From contig NZ_CP125370.1 in assembly GCF_030034735.1 (NCBI RefSeq), forward strand, positions 310,001-374,000: a DNA stretch of 64,000 bases, in the 5' to 3' direction. This stretch comes from Paenibacillus sp. RC334 (GTDB taxonomy: Bacteria > Bacillota > Bacilli > Paenibacillales > Paenibacillaceae). The notes under the pieces are model-generated. The model saw only the letters and a program-made list of their open reading frames with translations, was not told the origin of the DNA and made no database searches. Both the position numbers and the translations under genes were made by a program. Shown here piece after piece: positions 1 to 8,267 of this stretch (position 1 is the stretch's first letter; each line of letters begins with the position of its first letter).

Positions 1-31
1 AATCTTGAATATTTTTCAATTTTATATATAA

Positions 32-100
32 GGTGGCGGCGTAGCTGGTTGAGGACTACAATCCATTCCAGTTAGGTAGGGTTTAATCCATATGTTGCTT
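32..100 (+). pseudogene. Decayed tRNA-Asn-like remnant
   Basis: A tRNA-like stretch lies just before the decayed tRNA-Ser. A D-arm-like GTAGCTGGTTGAG (with a short deletion relative to GTAGCTCAGCTGGT) and a T-loop-like GTTTAATCC can be picked out, but no complete cloverleaf forms. In Bacillales tRNA clusters Asn precedes Ser-Glu-Val-Met-Asp-Phe, and this slot is where Asn would sit, so I infer a decayed Asn gene. It could also be unrelated spacer. Confidence 0.3.
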
Positions 101-103
101 GTT

Positions 104-174
104 AGAGAGATACCCAAGTGGATATAAGGGGTTAGACTGCGAAAGTGGTGCAAGGGTTTGAATCCCTCTCTCCG
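104..174 (+). pseudogene. Decayed tRNA-Ser remnant
   Basis: The 5' part (AGAGAGATACCCAAGTGG) and the 3' part (T-arm and TCTCTCCG acceptor) match a serine tRNA. The anticodon arm and long variable arm are shortened, leaving about 71 nt where a serine tRNA needs about 90. Acceptor pair 1-72 is A-C, the T-stem is weakened, and no seven-base anticodon loop forms. It lies directly upstream of tRNA-Glu, the usual Ser position in Bacillales clusters. I read it as a pseudo-tRNA. Confidence 0.6.
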
Positions 175-210
175 TCATAAAGTTTGAAAATTTCAAGGAT
201 TCTTTTGTAA

Positions 211-282
211 GGCCCGTTGGTCAAGCGGTTAAGACACCTCCCTTTCACGGAGGTAACAGGGGTTCGATTCCCCTACGGGTCA
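211..282 (+). tRNA. tRNA-Glu (TTC)
   Basis: Full cloverleaf with acceptor GGCCCGT/ACGGGTC and anticodon loop CTTTCAC (anticodon TTC). The 3' CCA is not encoded. It is the first intact gene of the 16-tRNA cluster. Confidence 0.96.
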
Positions 283-288
283 TAGTAT

Positions 289-364
289 GGAGGCTTAGCT
301 CAGCTGGGAGAGCATCTGCCTTACAAGCAGAGGGTCGGGGGTTCGAACCCCTCAGCCTCCACCA
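289..364 (+). tRNA. tRNA-Val (TAC)
   Basis: Acceptor GGAGGCT/AGCCTCC, anticodon loop CTTACAA (TAC), CCA encoded. Confidence 0.96.
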
Positions 365-395
365 TTTATGTTATACAAGTATTCCCTTTTAATGT

Positions 396-469
<74 letters not shown>

Positions 470-493
470 TTGATTTTCCTTAGGATTATCTAT

Positions 494-570
494 GGAACTG
501 TGGTGTAGAGGCCTAACATGCCTGCCTGTCACGCAGGAGATCGCGGGTTCGAATCCCGTCAGTTCCGCCA
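494..570 (+). tRNA. tRNA-Asp (GTC)
   Basis: Acceptor GGAACTG/CAGTTCC, anticodon loop CTGTCAC (GTC), CCA encoded. Confidence 0.96.
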
Positions 571-651
571 TTTTATGAAATATATAACTGGCATTTTTGT
601 GTATTCTACATATAATGTGGGTTTGTATATTACAGCTATAAAACAACATAT

Positions 652-724
<73 letters not shown>

Positions 725-749
725 CCTTTCAAGTGGGAATGAGTAATGT

Positions 750-825
<76 letters not shown>

Positions 826-829
826 TTTT

Positions 830-915
830 GGAGGATTAGCGAAGTGGCCAAACGCATCAGACTGTAAATCTGCTCCCTTACGGGTTCGGTGGTTCGAATC
901 CATCATCCTCCACCA
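830..915 (+). tRNA. tRNA-Tyr (GTA)
   Basis: Class II tRNA of 86 nt with a long variable arm (CTCCCTTACGGGTTCG region), acceptor GGAGGAT/ATCCTCC, anticodon loop CTGTAAA (GTA), CCA encoded. The tRNA-Trp that often follows Tyr in the Bacillus order is absent here. Confidence 0.95.
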
Positions 916-934
916 GTCTTTTCATAATCATTAT

Positions 935-1008
935 GGCGGTCGTGGCGAAGTGGTTAACGCACCGGACTGTGACTCCGGCATTCGTGGGTTCAAGCCCCAT
1001 CGGCCGCC
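935..1008 (+). tRNA. tRNA-His (GTG)
   Basis: Anticodon loop CTGTGAC (GTG). An extra G at position -1 (base 935) pairs with discriminator C (base 1008), the identity element of histidine tRNAs. CCA is not encoded. Confidence 0.95.
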
Positions 1009-1024
1009 CTTTATTTTCATTTAA

Positions 1025-1099
1025 TGGGGATTAGCCAAGCGGTAAGGCAACGGACTTTGACTCCGTCATGCATAGGTTCAAATCCTATATCCCCAGCCA
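1025..1099 (+). tRNA. tRNA-Gln (TTG)
   Basis: Acceptor TGGGGAT/ATCCCCA, anticodon loop CTTTGAC (TTG), CCA encoded. Confidence 0.95.
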
Positions 1100-1103
1100 T
1101 TAA

Positions 1104-1179
1104 GAGCCATTAGCTCAGCTGGTAGAGCACCTGACTTTTAATCAGGGTGTCGAAGGTTCGAATCCTTCATGGCTCACCA
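1104..1179 (+). tRNA. tRNA-Lys (TTT)
   Basis: Acceptor GAGCCAT/ATGGCTC, anticodon loop CTTTTAA (TTT), CCA encoded. Confidence 0.96.
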
Positions 1180-1193
1180 TTTTTGTTTATTTT

Positions 1194-1280
<87 letters not shown>

Positions 1281-1286
1281 TATTTT

Positions 1287-1361
1287 GCGGACGTGGCTCA
1301 GCGGTAGAGCATCGCCTTGCCAAGGCGAGGGTCGCGGGTTCGATTCCCGTCGTCCGCTCCA
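1287..1361 (+). tRNA. tRNA-Gly (GCC)
   Basis: Acceptor GCGGACG/CGTCCGC, anticodon loop CTTGCCA (GCC), CCA encoded. Confidence 0.96.
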
Positions 1362-1371
1362 TTATCCATTC

Positions 1372-1443
1372 GGCGCCATAGCCAAGTGGTAAGGCAAAGC
1401 TCTGCAAAAGCTTCACTCCCCAGTTCAAATCTGGGTGGCGCCT
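1372..1443 (+). tRNA. tRNA-Cys (GCA)
   Basis: Acceptor GGCGCCA/TGGCGCC with discriminator T, anticodon loop TCTGCAA (GCA). CCA is not encoded. Confidence 0.94.
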
Positions 1444-1469
1444 TTACTGCTCATTATGGATTATATTAT

Positions 1470-1546
1470 GCGCCCTTAGCTCAGCTGGATAGAGCGTTTG
1501 ACTACGAATCAAAAGGCCGGGAGTTCGAATCTCTCAGGGCGCGCCA
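1470..1546 (+). tRNA. tRNA-Arg (ACG)
   Basis: Acceptor GCGCCCT/AGGGCGC, anticodon loop CTACGAA (ACG, read as inosine after TadA action), CCA encoded. Confidence 0.96.
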
Positions 1547-1568
1547 TTTTCTTAAAAATGTATAATAT

Positions 1569-1642
1569 CGGGATGTAGCTCAGCTTGGTAGAGCACCTGG
1601 TTTGGGACCAGGGGGTCGCATGTTCAAATCGTGTCATCCCGA
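1569..1642 (+). tRNA. tRNA-Pro (TGG)
   Basis: Acceptor CGGGATG/CATCCCG, anticodon loop TTTGGGA (TGG). CCA is not encoded. Confidence 0.96.
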
Positions 1643-1651
1643 TACTGATTT

Positions 1652-1722
1652 GCGGGTGTAGTTCAATGGTAGAACTTCAGCCTTCCAAGCTGATAGCGTG
1701 GGTTCGATTCCCATCACCCGCT
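1652..1722 (+). tRNA. tRNA-Gly (TCC)
   Basis: Acceptor GCGGGTG/CACCCGC, anticodon loop CTTCCAA (TCC). CCA is not encoded. It is the last tRNA of the cluster and the second glycine tRNA in it. Confidence 0.96.
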
Positions 1723-1770
1723 TTTTGCTATAGCGGATTCTTGTTGCCTCAGTGGTGACACCTTATAAAT

Positions 1771-1812
1771 AAAGAGAGCCTGTCTGGGGACAGCGCTCTC
1801 TCTTTTTTTATT
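1771..1812 (+). terminator. Intrinsic terminator of the tRNA cluster
   Basis: Stem AAAGAGAGC / GCTCTCTC with an inner TGTC..GACA pairing, followed by TTTTTTT. It ends the tRNA transcript and also sits just past the stop of the converging kinase gene. Confidence 0.85.
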
Positions 1813-1827
1813 TATGCTGTTGTATCT

Positions 1828-2931
1828 TTACACAGGAATGGTCAGTTGGATGGAGGTCCCCTGTTCTGGTGAAGAGGTTACGCTCATCCATCCTCCTACG
1901 CCCCTGGCTCGTTCCTCCATGCTGAACAGTCCCACGCCCTCCCCTTGGGATTGCTCGGAGAATCCAATACCTTCATCCCAAATAGTCACTTGTATGGTCT
2001 CACTCTGATCCTCTACGTTGACATGTGCCTCTGCTACGTCCGCATACTTGGCTACATTCGTCAAGGCTTCCTGTACAATCCGATAAATCGCTATTTCTTT
2101 GCGGATATCAAGGCGTTTACGTAAATTACATTGAAAATGTACCTCAATTCCGTAATGAGAACAATAGTTTTCAATATAGGTTCGTATGGCCGGTACGACG
2201 CCCAAATCATCCAGAACCGACGGACGAAGTTCCCATGCCAGTCCACGGACATCCTTAATAATGTCAGTCACCTGTGAACGCAGCTTTTCCAGAGCAGGAC
2301 TAGGCTGTTCAGCAAGCTGGCTATCCAGTTGAATAATCAGCGCAAACAAGCTTTGCCCAATTCCATCGTGAAGCTCTCTTGAGAAACGCTTGCGCTCTTC
2401 CTCCTGTATTTGCATCACTTGCGTCATCATCGTCTGAAGCTCAGCCTCTACTTTTTTTAGTTTGGTTACCTCATTACGGATCGCCAAATACTGATAGGGC
2501 TTACCTTCTTCGTCCATGGACGGAACGATGGTGGTATTCACCCAATAGTAGGTGTTGTCTTTGGCTCGATTACGTATCTCTCCCTGCCATACCTCGCCTG
2601 AACGAATTGTGGTCCACAGGTTTTTCATAAAGGCAGGGGTATGATAGCCCGAATTAATGAGGCGATGATCCCGACCGATCAGCTCTTCGCGACTGTATTG
2701 CGAAATCTCGCAGAACTTGTCGTTGACGTACTGAATAATGCCCCGGTGATCGGTCAAAGCAACGATAGAGGACGTATCCAACGCAAATTTCAGATTGGAT
2801 AGCTGGTGAAGTGAGTTACGCAGTGCATGGAGAAAAGGGGATTCCGGTATATGCGCTTCCAAATTATCCAGCAGCTTATCGGCTGACTCGCCAAAAGCAT
2901 GCTGGAGCAAAGGATTAGAAGGTTCATTCAT
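1828..2931 (-). CDS. PAS-domain sensor histidine kinase, NreB/DegS-like
   Basis: 367-residue soluble kinase. A PAS domain lies at about residues 50-160 ([13 protein letters not shown], then the PAC-like [11 protein letters not shown]), followed by a HisKA_3 dimerisation helix with the phospho-acceptor H-box [15 protein letters not shown] and a HATPase domain ([28 protein letters not shown]). There are no membrane segments. It would phosphorylate the NarL-type regulator encoded just upstream, which its start codon overlaps by 8 bases. NreB of staphylococci binds a [4Fe-4S] cluster through four PAS cysteines. This protein has only three cysteines in total and one in the PAS domain, so the same oxygen-sensing chemistry is unlikely. 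Confidence 0.9.
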   Translation of the reverse strand: MNEPSNPLLQHAFGESADKLLDNLEAHIPESPFLHALRNSLHQLSNLKFALDTSSIVALTDHRGIIQYVNDKFCEISQYSREELIGRDHRLINSGYHTPAFMKNLWTTIRSGEVWQGEIRNRAKDNTYYWVNTTIVPSMDEEGKPYQYLAIRNEVTKLKKVEAELQTMMTQVMQIQEEERKRFSRELHDGIGQSLFALIIQLDSQLAEQPSPALEKLRSQVTDIIKDVRGLAWELRPSVLDDLGVVPAIRTYIENYCSHYGIEVHFQCNLRKRLDIRKEIAIYRIVQEALTNVAKYADVAEAHVNVEDQSETIQVTIWDEGIGFSEQSQGEGVGLFSMEERARGVGGWMSVTSSPEQGTSIQLTIPV

Positions 2932-3577
2932 AATGCAGCAGCCCCTTTTTTAATGCAAATTTGACCAGCTCGGGCCGTGTTTTCAGGTTAAGCTTCTCCA
3001 TCAGGTTACTTTTGTGGGACTCAACAGTTTTGACGCTGATCACCAGACGCTCGGCAATTTCCTTGTTTGCATATCCCTTGGCTACCCACGAAAGGATTTC
3101 CTTTTCACGTTCAGAAAGGGACTCATACGGGCCGGCTATGCCTTCCTTTTTGATCTTATCCAGATATTCACTCATTAGCCGTTTGGTTGCATTCGGGTAC
3201 AGATAGGCGCTACCTTCGGCCACAGACTGAATGGCAGCAAGTAATTCCTCGTGAGGTGCGCTTTTTAAAATATATCCGGAAGCTCCGGCCTGAATGGCCC
3301 GGAACAGATATTCTTCATCGTCATGCATCGTTAAAATAAGCACTTCCGTATCGGGCAACTGTTTTTTCAATTCAGTAGTTGCCGTAAGACCGTCTTTGCC
3401 AGGCGGCATACTAAAATCCATGAGTACAACATTGGGCTGTAACTCTATCGCCTTGCGAATCGCTTCATCCCCGTCCGCTGCATCTCCTACCACCTTAATA
3501 CCGTGTTTGCCGTCCAATAGGGCCATGAGGCCGGAACGTACGACAACATGATCATCCACTACAAGTATACGAATCAA
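2924..3577 (-). CDS. NarL/FixJ-family response regulator, NreC-like
   Basis: 217 residues. An N-terminal receiver domain carries acidic residues in VVDDH, the phospho-acceptor Asp in VLMDFSMP, T in ILTMHD and K in ILKSA. A C-terminal LuxR-type helix-turn-helix follows ([32 protein letters not shown]). The start is TTG, chosen because GAGGGG lies eight bases before it and the receiver begins at once. It is followed with an 8-base overlap by the kinase gene, so the two are translationally coupled. With the GAF gene upstream it forms an NreA-NreC-NreB order, the kinase and regulator being swapped relative to staphylococcal nreABC. Targets are not visible here. Confidence 0.9.
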   Translation of the reverse strand: MIRILVVDDHVVVRSGLMALLDGKHGIKVVGDAADGDEAIRKAIELQPNVVLMDFSMPPGKDGLTATTELKKQLPDTEVLILTMHDDEEYLFRAIQAGASGYILKSAPHEELLAAIQSVAEGSAYLYPNATKRLMSEYLDKIKKEGIAGPYESLSEREKEILSWVAKGYANKEIAERLVISVKTVESHKSNLMEKLNLKTRPELVKFALKKGLLHYE

Positions 3578-3619
3578 TTTGTCATCCCCTCGAACGGTAG
3601 AACCGTACGTTTTGTCATC

Positions 3620-3649
3620 ATCATAGCAAATTTAAGGGATTCCAATCAA
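3620..3649 (-). promoter_or_regulatory. Candidate sigma-A promoter for the regulator/kinase pair
   Basis: On the minus strand TTGATT (3644-3649) and TATGAT (3620-3625) are separated by 18 bases, 40-odd bases before the TTG start of the response regulator gene. Confidence 0.5.
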
Positions 3650-3720
3650 CATAAACAGTTAGATACAATTATATTTCGTAATATATATCCGTCTCATTTT
3701 CTATAAAAATGCCATTAATC

Positions 3721-4170
3721 TTATAGAGTAAGAGTGTGGGCACATAGCTGACCAAGCTGCTCGGCGACTTGTGTGGCCCCTGCGACGTCGGAATCGGTGA
3801 ACACTCTCACATCACGATTACCGAGAAGCAATACACCGTTCGGCAGATCCCCTGTGCTGGAAAAGGGAATAGCCACAGCAGAGTGAAGCTGCTCCGCCAG
3901 CATCAGCGCACATTCCTGACGTAAACGGATGCTGCCGGAGAGCATAGCACTTACGGTCACGGTACGCCCCAGACGAACAGCCATCCCGGCAATACCATGT
4001 CCTACCTTAAAAGAAATACGCCGATAGCGTTCGCTACGGCTGCCAGAGGCATAATACCATTGCAACCTGCCGCCCGGCTTGGACATGAGCGCAAGTGCTG
4101 TGAGATCCCCATAGATACGATCTCTCAACTGATCCAGTGTTTTGCGCATTTCATCCGTTATTTCTAGCAT
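3721..4170 (-). CDS. GAF-domain protein, NreA-like nitrate receptor
   Basis: 149 residues forming one GAF domain (GHGIAGMAVRLGRTVTV, then AVAIPFSS and PNGVLLLGNRDVRVFTDSD). NreA in staphylococci is a small GAF protein that binds nitrate and restrains the NreB kinase. The size, the fold and the position directly ahead of an NreC/NreB-like pair support the same role here; nitrate binding itself is inferred. I chose the ATG at 4170, which has AAAGGA 10 bases upstream, over the GTG at 4179, which is only one base from it. A 150-base gap with its own promoter separates it from the regulator gene. Confidence 0.8.
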   Translation of the reverse strand: MLEITDEMRKTLDQLRDRIYGDLTALALMSKPGGRLQWYYASGSRSERYRRISFKVGHGIAGMAVRLGRTVTVSAMLSGSIRLRQECALMLAEQLHSAVAIPFSSTGDLPNGVLLLGNRDVRVFTDSDVAGATQVAEQLGQLCAHTLTL

Positions 4171-4346
4171 AGAAGACACATCCTTTTCCGTAACAAAACT
4201 GTAGCTCTAACTTATTGTAGTCCCGGCAGTTACAAAAGTAAGTCAGGGAACCCCCTGATCTATAGGTGCAGGAAACACTGACTTTTGAACATGCGGGGCA
4301 AGGAGTAGGAGGAAAGCCGTTAAATTAGGCTCTGCTTGATGGCAGG

Positions 4347-4362
4347 AGTGATATTTATCACA
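4347..4362. promoter_or_regulatory. Fnr/Crp-type operator
   Basis: AGTGA-TATTTA-TCACA differs from the Bacillus Fnr consensus TGTGA-N6-TCACA at one base. It lies between the divergent nreA-like and fnr genes, 108 bases before fnr, so autoregulation or control of the nre set is plausible. Confidence 0.6.
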
Positions 4363-4469
4363 GCGAATCAGGGAGTAGGAAGGTGTAAAATCAGGTGTTC
4401 TCCTGATAACAACTGATGCGTCAAAACATTATGATATAGATATCAGGTAAACACGAGGAGGACACTAAC

Positions 4470-5210
4470 ATGCAAGCCACTTGTACGGAACGGTTTGGGG
4501 ATGAAGTGGAACGCACGGGAATTCAGCTTTTTTTGACTGAGGAACATTTTGGGCTGCTGAAGGATATCATGTCCTGGAAAAAGGTAAAGGCGGGTATTAC
4601 GCTTTTTAGAGAGGGCGAAGAATCGGAGCAGCTATATTATATACATTCGGGCCATGTTAAGCTTCGCAAGTCGACAGAAGACGGAAAAGAATTGATTTTG
4701 ACCATTCAGCATCAAGGCGACTTGATTGGGGAGTTCAGCGGGATAGATGGAGAAGAGTATAGCTGCACTGCAGAAACAGCCGATGCCTGTGAGCTGGGCG
4801 TCGTGCGTGTTCAGGACCTGGAATCGCTTCTGTCCAAAAATGGAGCGATGGGGCTTCAATTCATTCAGTGGATGGCTATGAAGCAACGGATTATGCAATC
4901 GCGGTTTCGGGATTTGCTGCTGTATGGTAAAACAGGTGCATTGGCCTCTACGCTAATCCGGGCGAGTAACACATGCGGTGTAGCAGTGAAGGATGGCATT
5001 TTACTGAATATGAAGCTGAGCCACTCCGAGCTGGGCGAAATGATTGGAGCGACGCGGGAGAGTGTGAATCGGATGCTAAGCTCGTTGAAGGAGCAGGGGA
5101 CGCTTGATACGCGGGATGGCAAAATAGTCATTCATGATCTCAAGGTGCTGCGCATGATGTGCTGCTGCCCTTCATACGGCCAATGTGCGCATGAAATTTG
5201 CCGACTCTAA
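4470..5210 (+). CDS. fnr: Anaerobic regulator Fnr (Crp/Fnr family)
   Basis: 246 residues. A cyclic-nucleotide-binding-like sensor domain spans about residues 25-140 (GEESEQLYYIHSGHVKLRK). A Crp-type helix-turn-helix follows at about 180-220 (LSHSELGEMIGATRESVNRMLSSL). The C-terminus is cysteine-rich, with C231, C232, C233, C239 and C244 in MMCCCPSYGQC..EIC. B. subtilis Fnr binds its oxygen-sensitive [4Fe-4S] cluster with C-terminal cysteines, unlike E. coli FNR, so this is the Bacillus type. It would activate anaerobic respiration and fermentation genes at TGTGA-N6-TCACA sites. A GAGGAGG site precedes the ATG. Confidence 0.92.
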   Translation: MQATCTERFGDEVERTGIQLFLTEEHFGLLKDIMSWKKVKAGITLFREGEESEQLYYIHSGHVKLRKSTEDGKELILTIQHQGDLIGEFSGIDGEEYSCTAETADACELGVVRVQDLESLLSKNGAMGLQFIQWMAMKQRIMQSRFRDLLLYGKTGALASTLIRASNTCGVAVKDGILLNMKLSHSELGEMIGATRESVNRMLSSLKEQGTLDTRDGKIVIHDLKVLRMMCCCPSYGQCAHEICRL

Positions 5211-5227
5211 AAAATATGAACATAAAT

Positions 5228-5254
5228 AAGGCGGAGTCCCTGAGGACCCGCCTT
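5228..5254 (+). terminator. Hairpin after fnr
   Basis: AAGGCGG pairs with CCGCCTT around an inner GTCC/GGAC stem. The T-run is weak (GATTTACGTTTT). Confidence 0.6.
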
Positions 5255-5423
5255 GATTTACGTTTTCTGACAACCTGCACTTATACATCAGCATTTTGCA
5301 TAATTCGATTCCGAACGCTTAAAAGTACTATATATAGACGAAATAAACCATTTCGATCTTTATATTGCTGATTTGAAATCGCTCTTGGGATTTATGTAAA
5401 ATGATCACATTTATAACACAAAA

Positions 5424-5459
5424 AAAGCTAATCAACGCCGTATAGCGGTCAATTAGCTG
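5424..5459 (-). terminator. Terminator of the small Fur-box gene
   Basis: On the minus strand AGCTAATTGACCGC pairs with GCGTTGATTAGCT, followed by TTTTTTT. Confidence 0.85.
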
Positions 5460-5468
5460 GGGAGACGA

Positions 5469-5657
5469 TTATTGATCTATTTCAACCTGTTCTGTCTGGA
5501 GGACACTTAAGGCTTGAAGTTTACGTGTAATTTCCTTTTGCCACTTTATATCTCCGACTTGTACCGCAAGATTGAGAAGATCCAAATAATCATCAATATG
5601 CAGGGAGGTTCTACTAAAAGCTTCTTTCACTGCGGTCCTGCCTCCTTTGGAGTCCAT
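5469..5657 (-). CDS. Small Fur-box-controlled protein of unknown function
   Basis: 62 residues, highly charged and probably helical (IDDYLDLLNLAVQVGDIKW, then EITRKLQAL). No membrane segment or cysteine is present. I set the start at the ATG at 5657, which has AAAAGGGA eight bases upstream. The more distal in-frame ATGs lie inside the Fur box. It is a single-gene unit with its own terminator. The family is not recognised. Control by iron is inferred from the operator. Confidence 0.7.
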   Translation of the reverse strand: MDSKGGRTAVKEAFSRTSLHIDDYLDLLNLAVQVGDIKWQKEITRKLQALSVLQTEQVEIDQ

Positions 5658-5672
5658 GTATATTTCCCTTTT

Positions 5673-5692
5673 AATAATGAGAATCATTATCA
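5673..5692. promoter_or_regulatory. Fur box
   Basis: On the minus strand TGATAATGATTCTCATTATT matches the classic GATAATGATAATCATTATC Fur consensus at nearly every base. It ends 16 bases before the small gene's ATG. Confidence 0.85.
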
Positions 5693-5922
5693 AAGAATGA
5701 GCTTATTCATATTATGCCTGTGTTCGAGATAAATTGCAAGTTATGATATGAATGAATTTTGAAGCGCACGAATGAGGGCTTGAAAAAACAAACCCTTCTC
5801 CTTAAGTTCACACATTGTTCACTTCTTTTCTATAGAACATAATGAAAAAAACAAGCGGGCATTGAGTGTTCACAGACGGGAGACAATTCGCGCAATGCTT
5901 CAACAAGAGGAGGAAAAAGATA

Positions 5923-7254
5923 ATGGGCATAACAAAAATGAAAGCGTTTGCTATTTTGATGGCGAGCGCCTTGGCATTGACGCTGACAGCTTGTAATAAC
6001 GGACAGAGCGCAAGTCCGGGAAACTCGGGCAGCAAGGGTGGAGACATTGCAAGTAAAGAAGTGACGATCACCTTCCAGAACATTAATCCTGATCCTAGCA
6101 CTCCTTCATACAAAATGATAAAGCAAATTGTAAGTCAATATGAGCAGAATCATCCGAATGTCAAAATTGAGCTGGATTCGCTGAATACAGATCAACAAAA
6201 GCTAAAGCTGAAAACACAGGCGGCGGCGAAGGAAGTTCCGGATATTACGATTGTAAACCCGGCCGCACAGATGAAGCCCTTCGTAGATGCCGGGCTGCTG
6301 GCTCCTCTGAACGATGTGGCGGATAAAGATGGGTTGAAAGATACATTTCAGGATGGACTGCTCAATTATTATAGTTTTGATGATAAGCTTTATGCTTTTC
6401 CCGACGGCAACAATATAGAAGTAGTGTTTTACAATAAAGAGCTGTTCACGCAGGCGGGAATTCAAAAGCTGCCGACCACCTTTGATGAGCTGATAACGGC
6501 GGTTAAGGCGCTGAAGGCAAAGGGGATTACCCCGATTGCGATTGGGGAAAAGGATTCGTGGACCGGATCACTCCTTTTCATGAATATTTTGCTGCGTACG
6601 AATGAAGGGCCGAATTTCCTCAAGGATGTGCTGGACGGCAAAAAGACGTTTAATGATCCGGCCTTTGTGGAAGCAGTGGATGCATTTCAGGAACTGGTGC
6701 AGGCAGGGGCTTTCCCGGATGGAGCTACATCCATTGACTATAATGCGGGCGGCAATATTTTTAAAACAGGAAAAGCCGCTATGTATATCATGGGCACATG
6801 GGAAACAGGGTCTATTGATGCTTCTTCGGTAGCAGGCAAAGTGGGCGCGTTCCAATTTCCTACGGTGAATGGCAAGGGAGATGTGAATGAGTATGTGATT
6901 GCGCCGGGCAGTGCGTTTGCAGTATCGGCGAACAGTGAGCATTTGCAGGAGACGAAGGATTTTCTGCACTATTTTATTACAGAGATGCCCAAGATTCAGT
7001 TTGATCTGAAAAATGCGATTGGCAGCGGCCAGAAAATGAAAGGCGATCTGAAGGAGGCGGGCTACTCCGAGCTGGCAATTAGCCTCAATGAGCTGTTCAA
7101 AAATGTGAAAGGCGGCGACCTCGCATTTGATAATACGATGAATCCAGCTATCGCGCAGGCGCATCTGAGCAGTATTCAAAACCTGTTCGTGCAAAAAGAA
7201 GACTCCGCACAAGTTGCCAAGGAGCATCAGAGCGCTTTTGAAGCGAACAAATAG
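5923..7254 (+). CDS. Sugar ABC transporter substrate-binding lipoprotein (CUT1 type)
   Basis: 443 residues beginning with a lipoprotein signal peptide whose lipobox LTAC puts the acylated Cys at residue 24. The mature part is an extracellular solute-binding family 1 protein (NNIEVVFYNKELFTQAGI, TFDELITAVKALKAKGITPI, KAAMYIMGTWE). It captures a sugar, probably an oligosaccharide, outside the membrane for the two permeases that follow. The start at 5923 has AGAGGAGG upstream; an earlier in-frame ATG at 5866 lacks a site. No ATPase gene is in this operon, as is common for CUT1 systems that share MsmK. The kinase/regulator pair downstream probably senses the same sugar. Confidence 0.92.
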   Translation: MGITKMKAFAILMASALALTLTACNNGQSASPGNSGSKGGDIASKEVTITFQNINPDPSTPSYKMIKQIVSQYEQNHPNVKIELDSLNTDQQKLKLKTQAAAKEVPDITIVNPAAQMKPFVDAGLLAPLNDVADKDGLKDTFQDGLLNYYSFDDKLYAFPDGNNIEVVFYNKELFTQAGIQKLPTTFDELITAVKALKAKGITPIAIGEKDSWTGSLLFMNILLRTNEGPNFLKDVLDGKKTFNDPAFVEAVDAFQELVQAGAFPDGATSIDYNAGGNIFKTGKAAMYIMGTWETGSIDASSVAGKVGAFQFPTVNGKGDVNEYVIAPGSAFAVSANSEHLQETKDFLHYFITEMPKIQFDLKNAIGSGQKMKGDLKEAGYSELAISLNELFKNVKGGDLAFDNTMNPAIAQAHLSSIQNLFVQKEDSAQVAKEHQSAFEANK

Positions 7255-7363
7255 TTTCAGCTTAACAGGGGAGGGGCGCATTAGTTCCTTCCCTGATTTG
7301 GGATAACCATGAGCTGCCCATTCTTAGAAGATGTTCAGAAAAAACACAAAAGGGGATTGGAGC

Positions 7364-8254
7364 ATGAATGTACTGAAGGTGCCGGCACGCACCATTGCCG
7401 TTTTCGTGCTGCCCTGCCTGCTGCTGTACACCTGTATGGTGTTTGTTCCGATTCTGGTGTCGGTGTACTGTGGACTACTGGATTGGAACGGAATATCTGA
7501 GGCGAAGTTTGTAGGGCTGGCGAATTTCGAGCGAATATTTACAGCCGATCCGGTGTTCTGGCCGTCTGTGAAGCGGACGATGATGTTCGCTTTGTTTTCC
7601 ATGCTGGAAATTCCGTTCTGTCTGCTGCTGGCTATTTTGCTTAATCGCTATGTGCGTAAGGCGAATACGCTGGTTACGATGTATTTTCTGCCAGTCATTC
7701 TGTCGGTGGTTATTATCGGGCAGCTGTGGAAGACGATCTATAATCCGGCCTCAATGGGTGGGATGCTGAACGGTATTTTGATGTCGGTCGGGCTGGAAAG
7801 CTGGACACGCTCATGGCTGACAGAACCGCAGATTGCCATGTACGCTCTCTATTTTGTGTCGTTGTGGCAGTATTTTGGCTATCATTTGCTGATTCAGTTT
7901 ACCGGGGTGCAAAATATTCCGAATGAGTTGTACGAGGCAGCCAAAATGGATGGAGCTGAGGGTTTTAAAGCAGACCGGTATATTACGCTACCGCTCATTG
8001 TGCCTATTTTCAAAATATCAATTGTATTGGCCTTTATTGGTTCTCTGCAATCGTTCGATCTGATCTGGGTGATGACGGGTGGAGGGCCTGCTCATGCAAC
8101 GGATACGGTGTCCACGTATATGTACAACATGTCCTTTTTGTCCATGAAATATGGATATGGCAGCGCATTGGCTTCGTTTCTCGTGATTATCTGTTTGTCA
8201 TTTACAATTGTGATAAATTTTGTTTTCAAACGAATCGAAAATAAGGTAAGCTAA
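7364..8254 (+). CDS. Sugar ABC transporter permease (MalF/UgpA-like)
   Basis: 296 residues with six predicted membrane segments. The inner-membrane EAA loop is visible as YEAAKMDGAEGFKADRYITLPLI, the site that contacts the ATPase. It forms a heterodimeric channel with the next gene product. An ATG at 7364 with GGGGATTGGAG upstream was taken as the start; an in-frame ATG at 7331 lacks a convincing site. It lies about 110 bases after the binding-protein gene and 13 bases before the next permease. Confidence 0.93.
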   Translation: MNVLKVPARTIAVFVLPCLLLYTCMVFVPILVSVYCGLLDWNGISEAKFVGLANFERIFTADPVFWPSVKRTMMFALFSMLEIPFCLLLAILLNRYVRKANTLVTMYFLPVILSVVIIGQLWKTIYNPASMGGMLNGILMSVGLESWTRSWLTEPQIAMYALYFVSLWQYFGYHLLIQFTGVQNIPNELYEAAKMDGAEGFKADRYITLPLIVPIFKISIVLAFIGSLQSFDLIWVMTGGGPAHATDTVSTYMYNMSFLSMKYGYGSALASFLVIICLSFTIVINFVFKRIENKVS

Positions 8255-8267
8255 GGGGGATGAAGCT

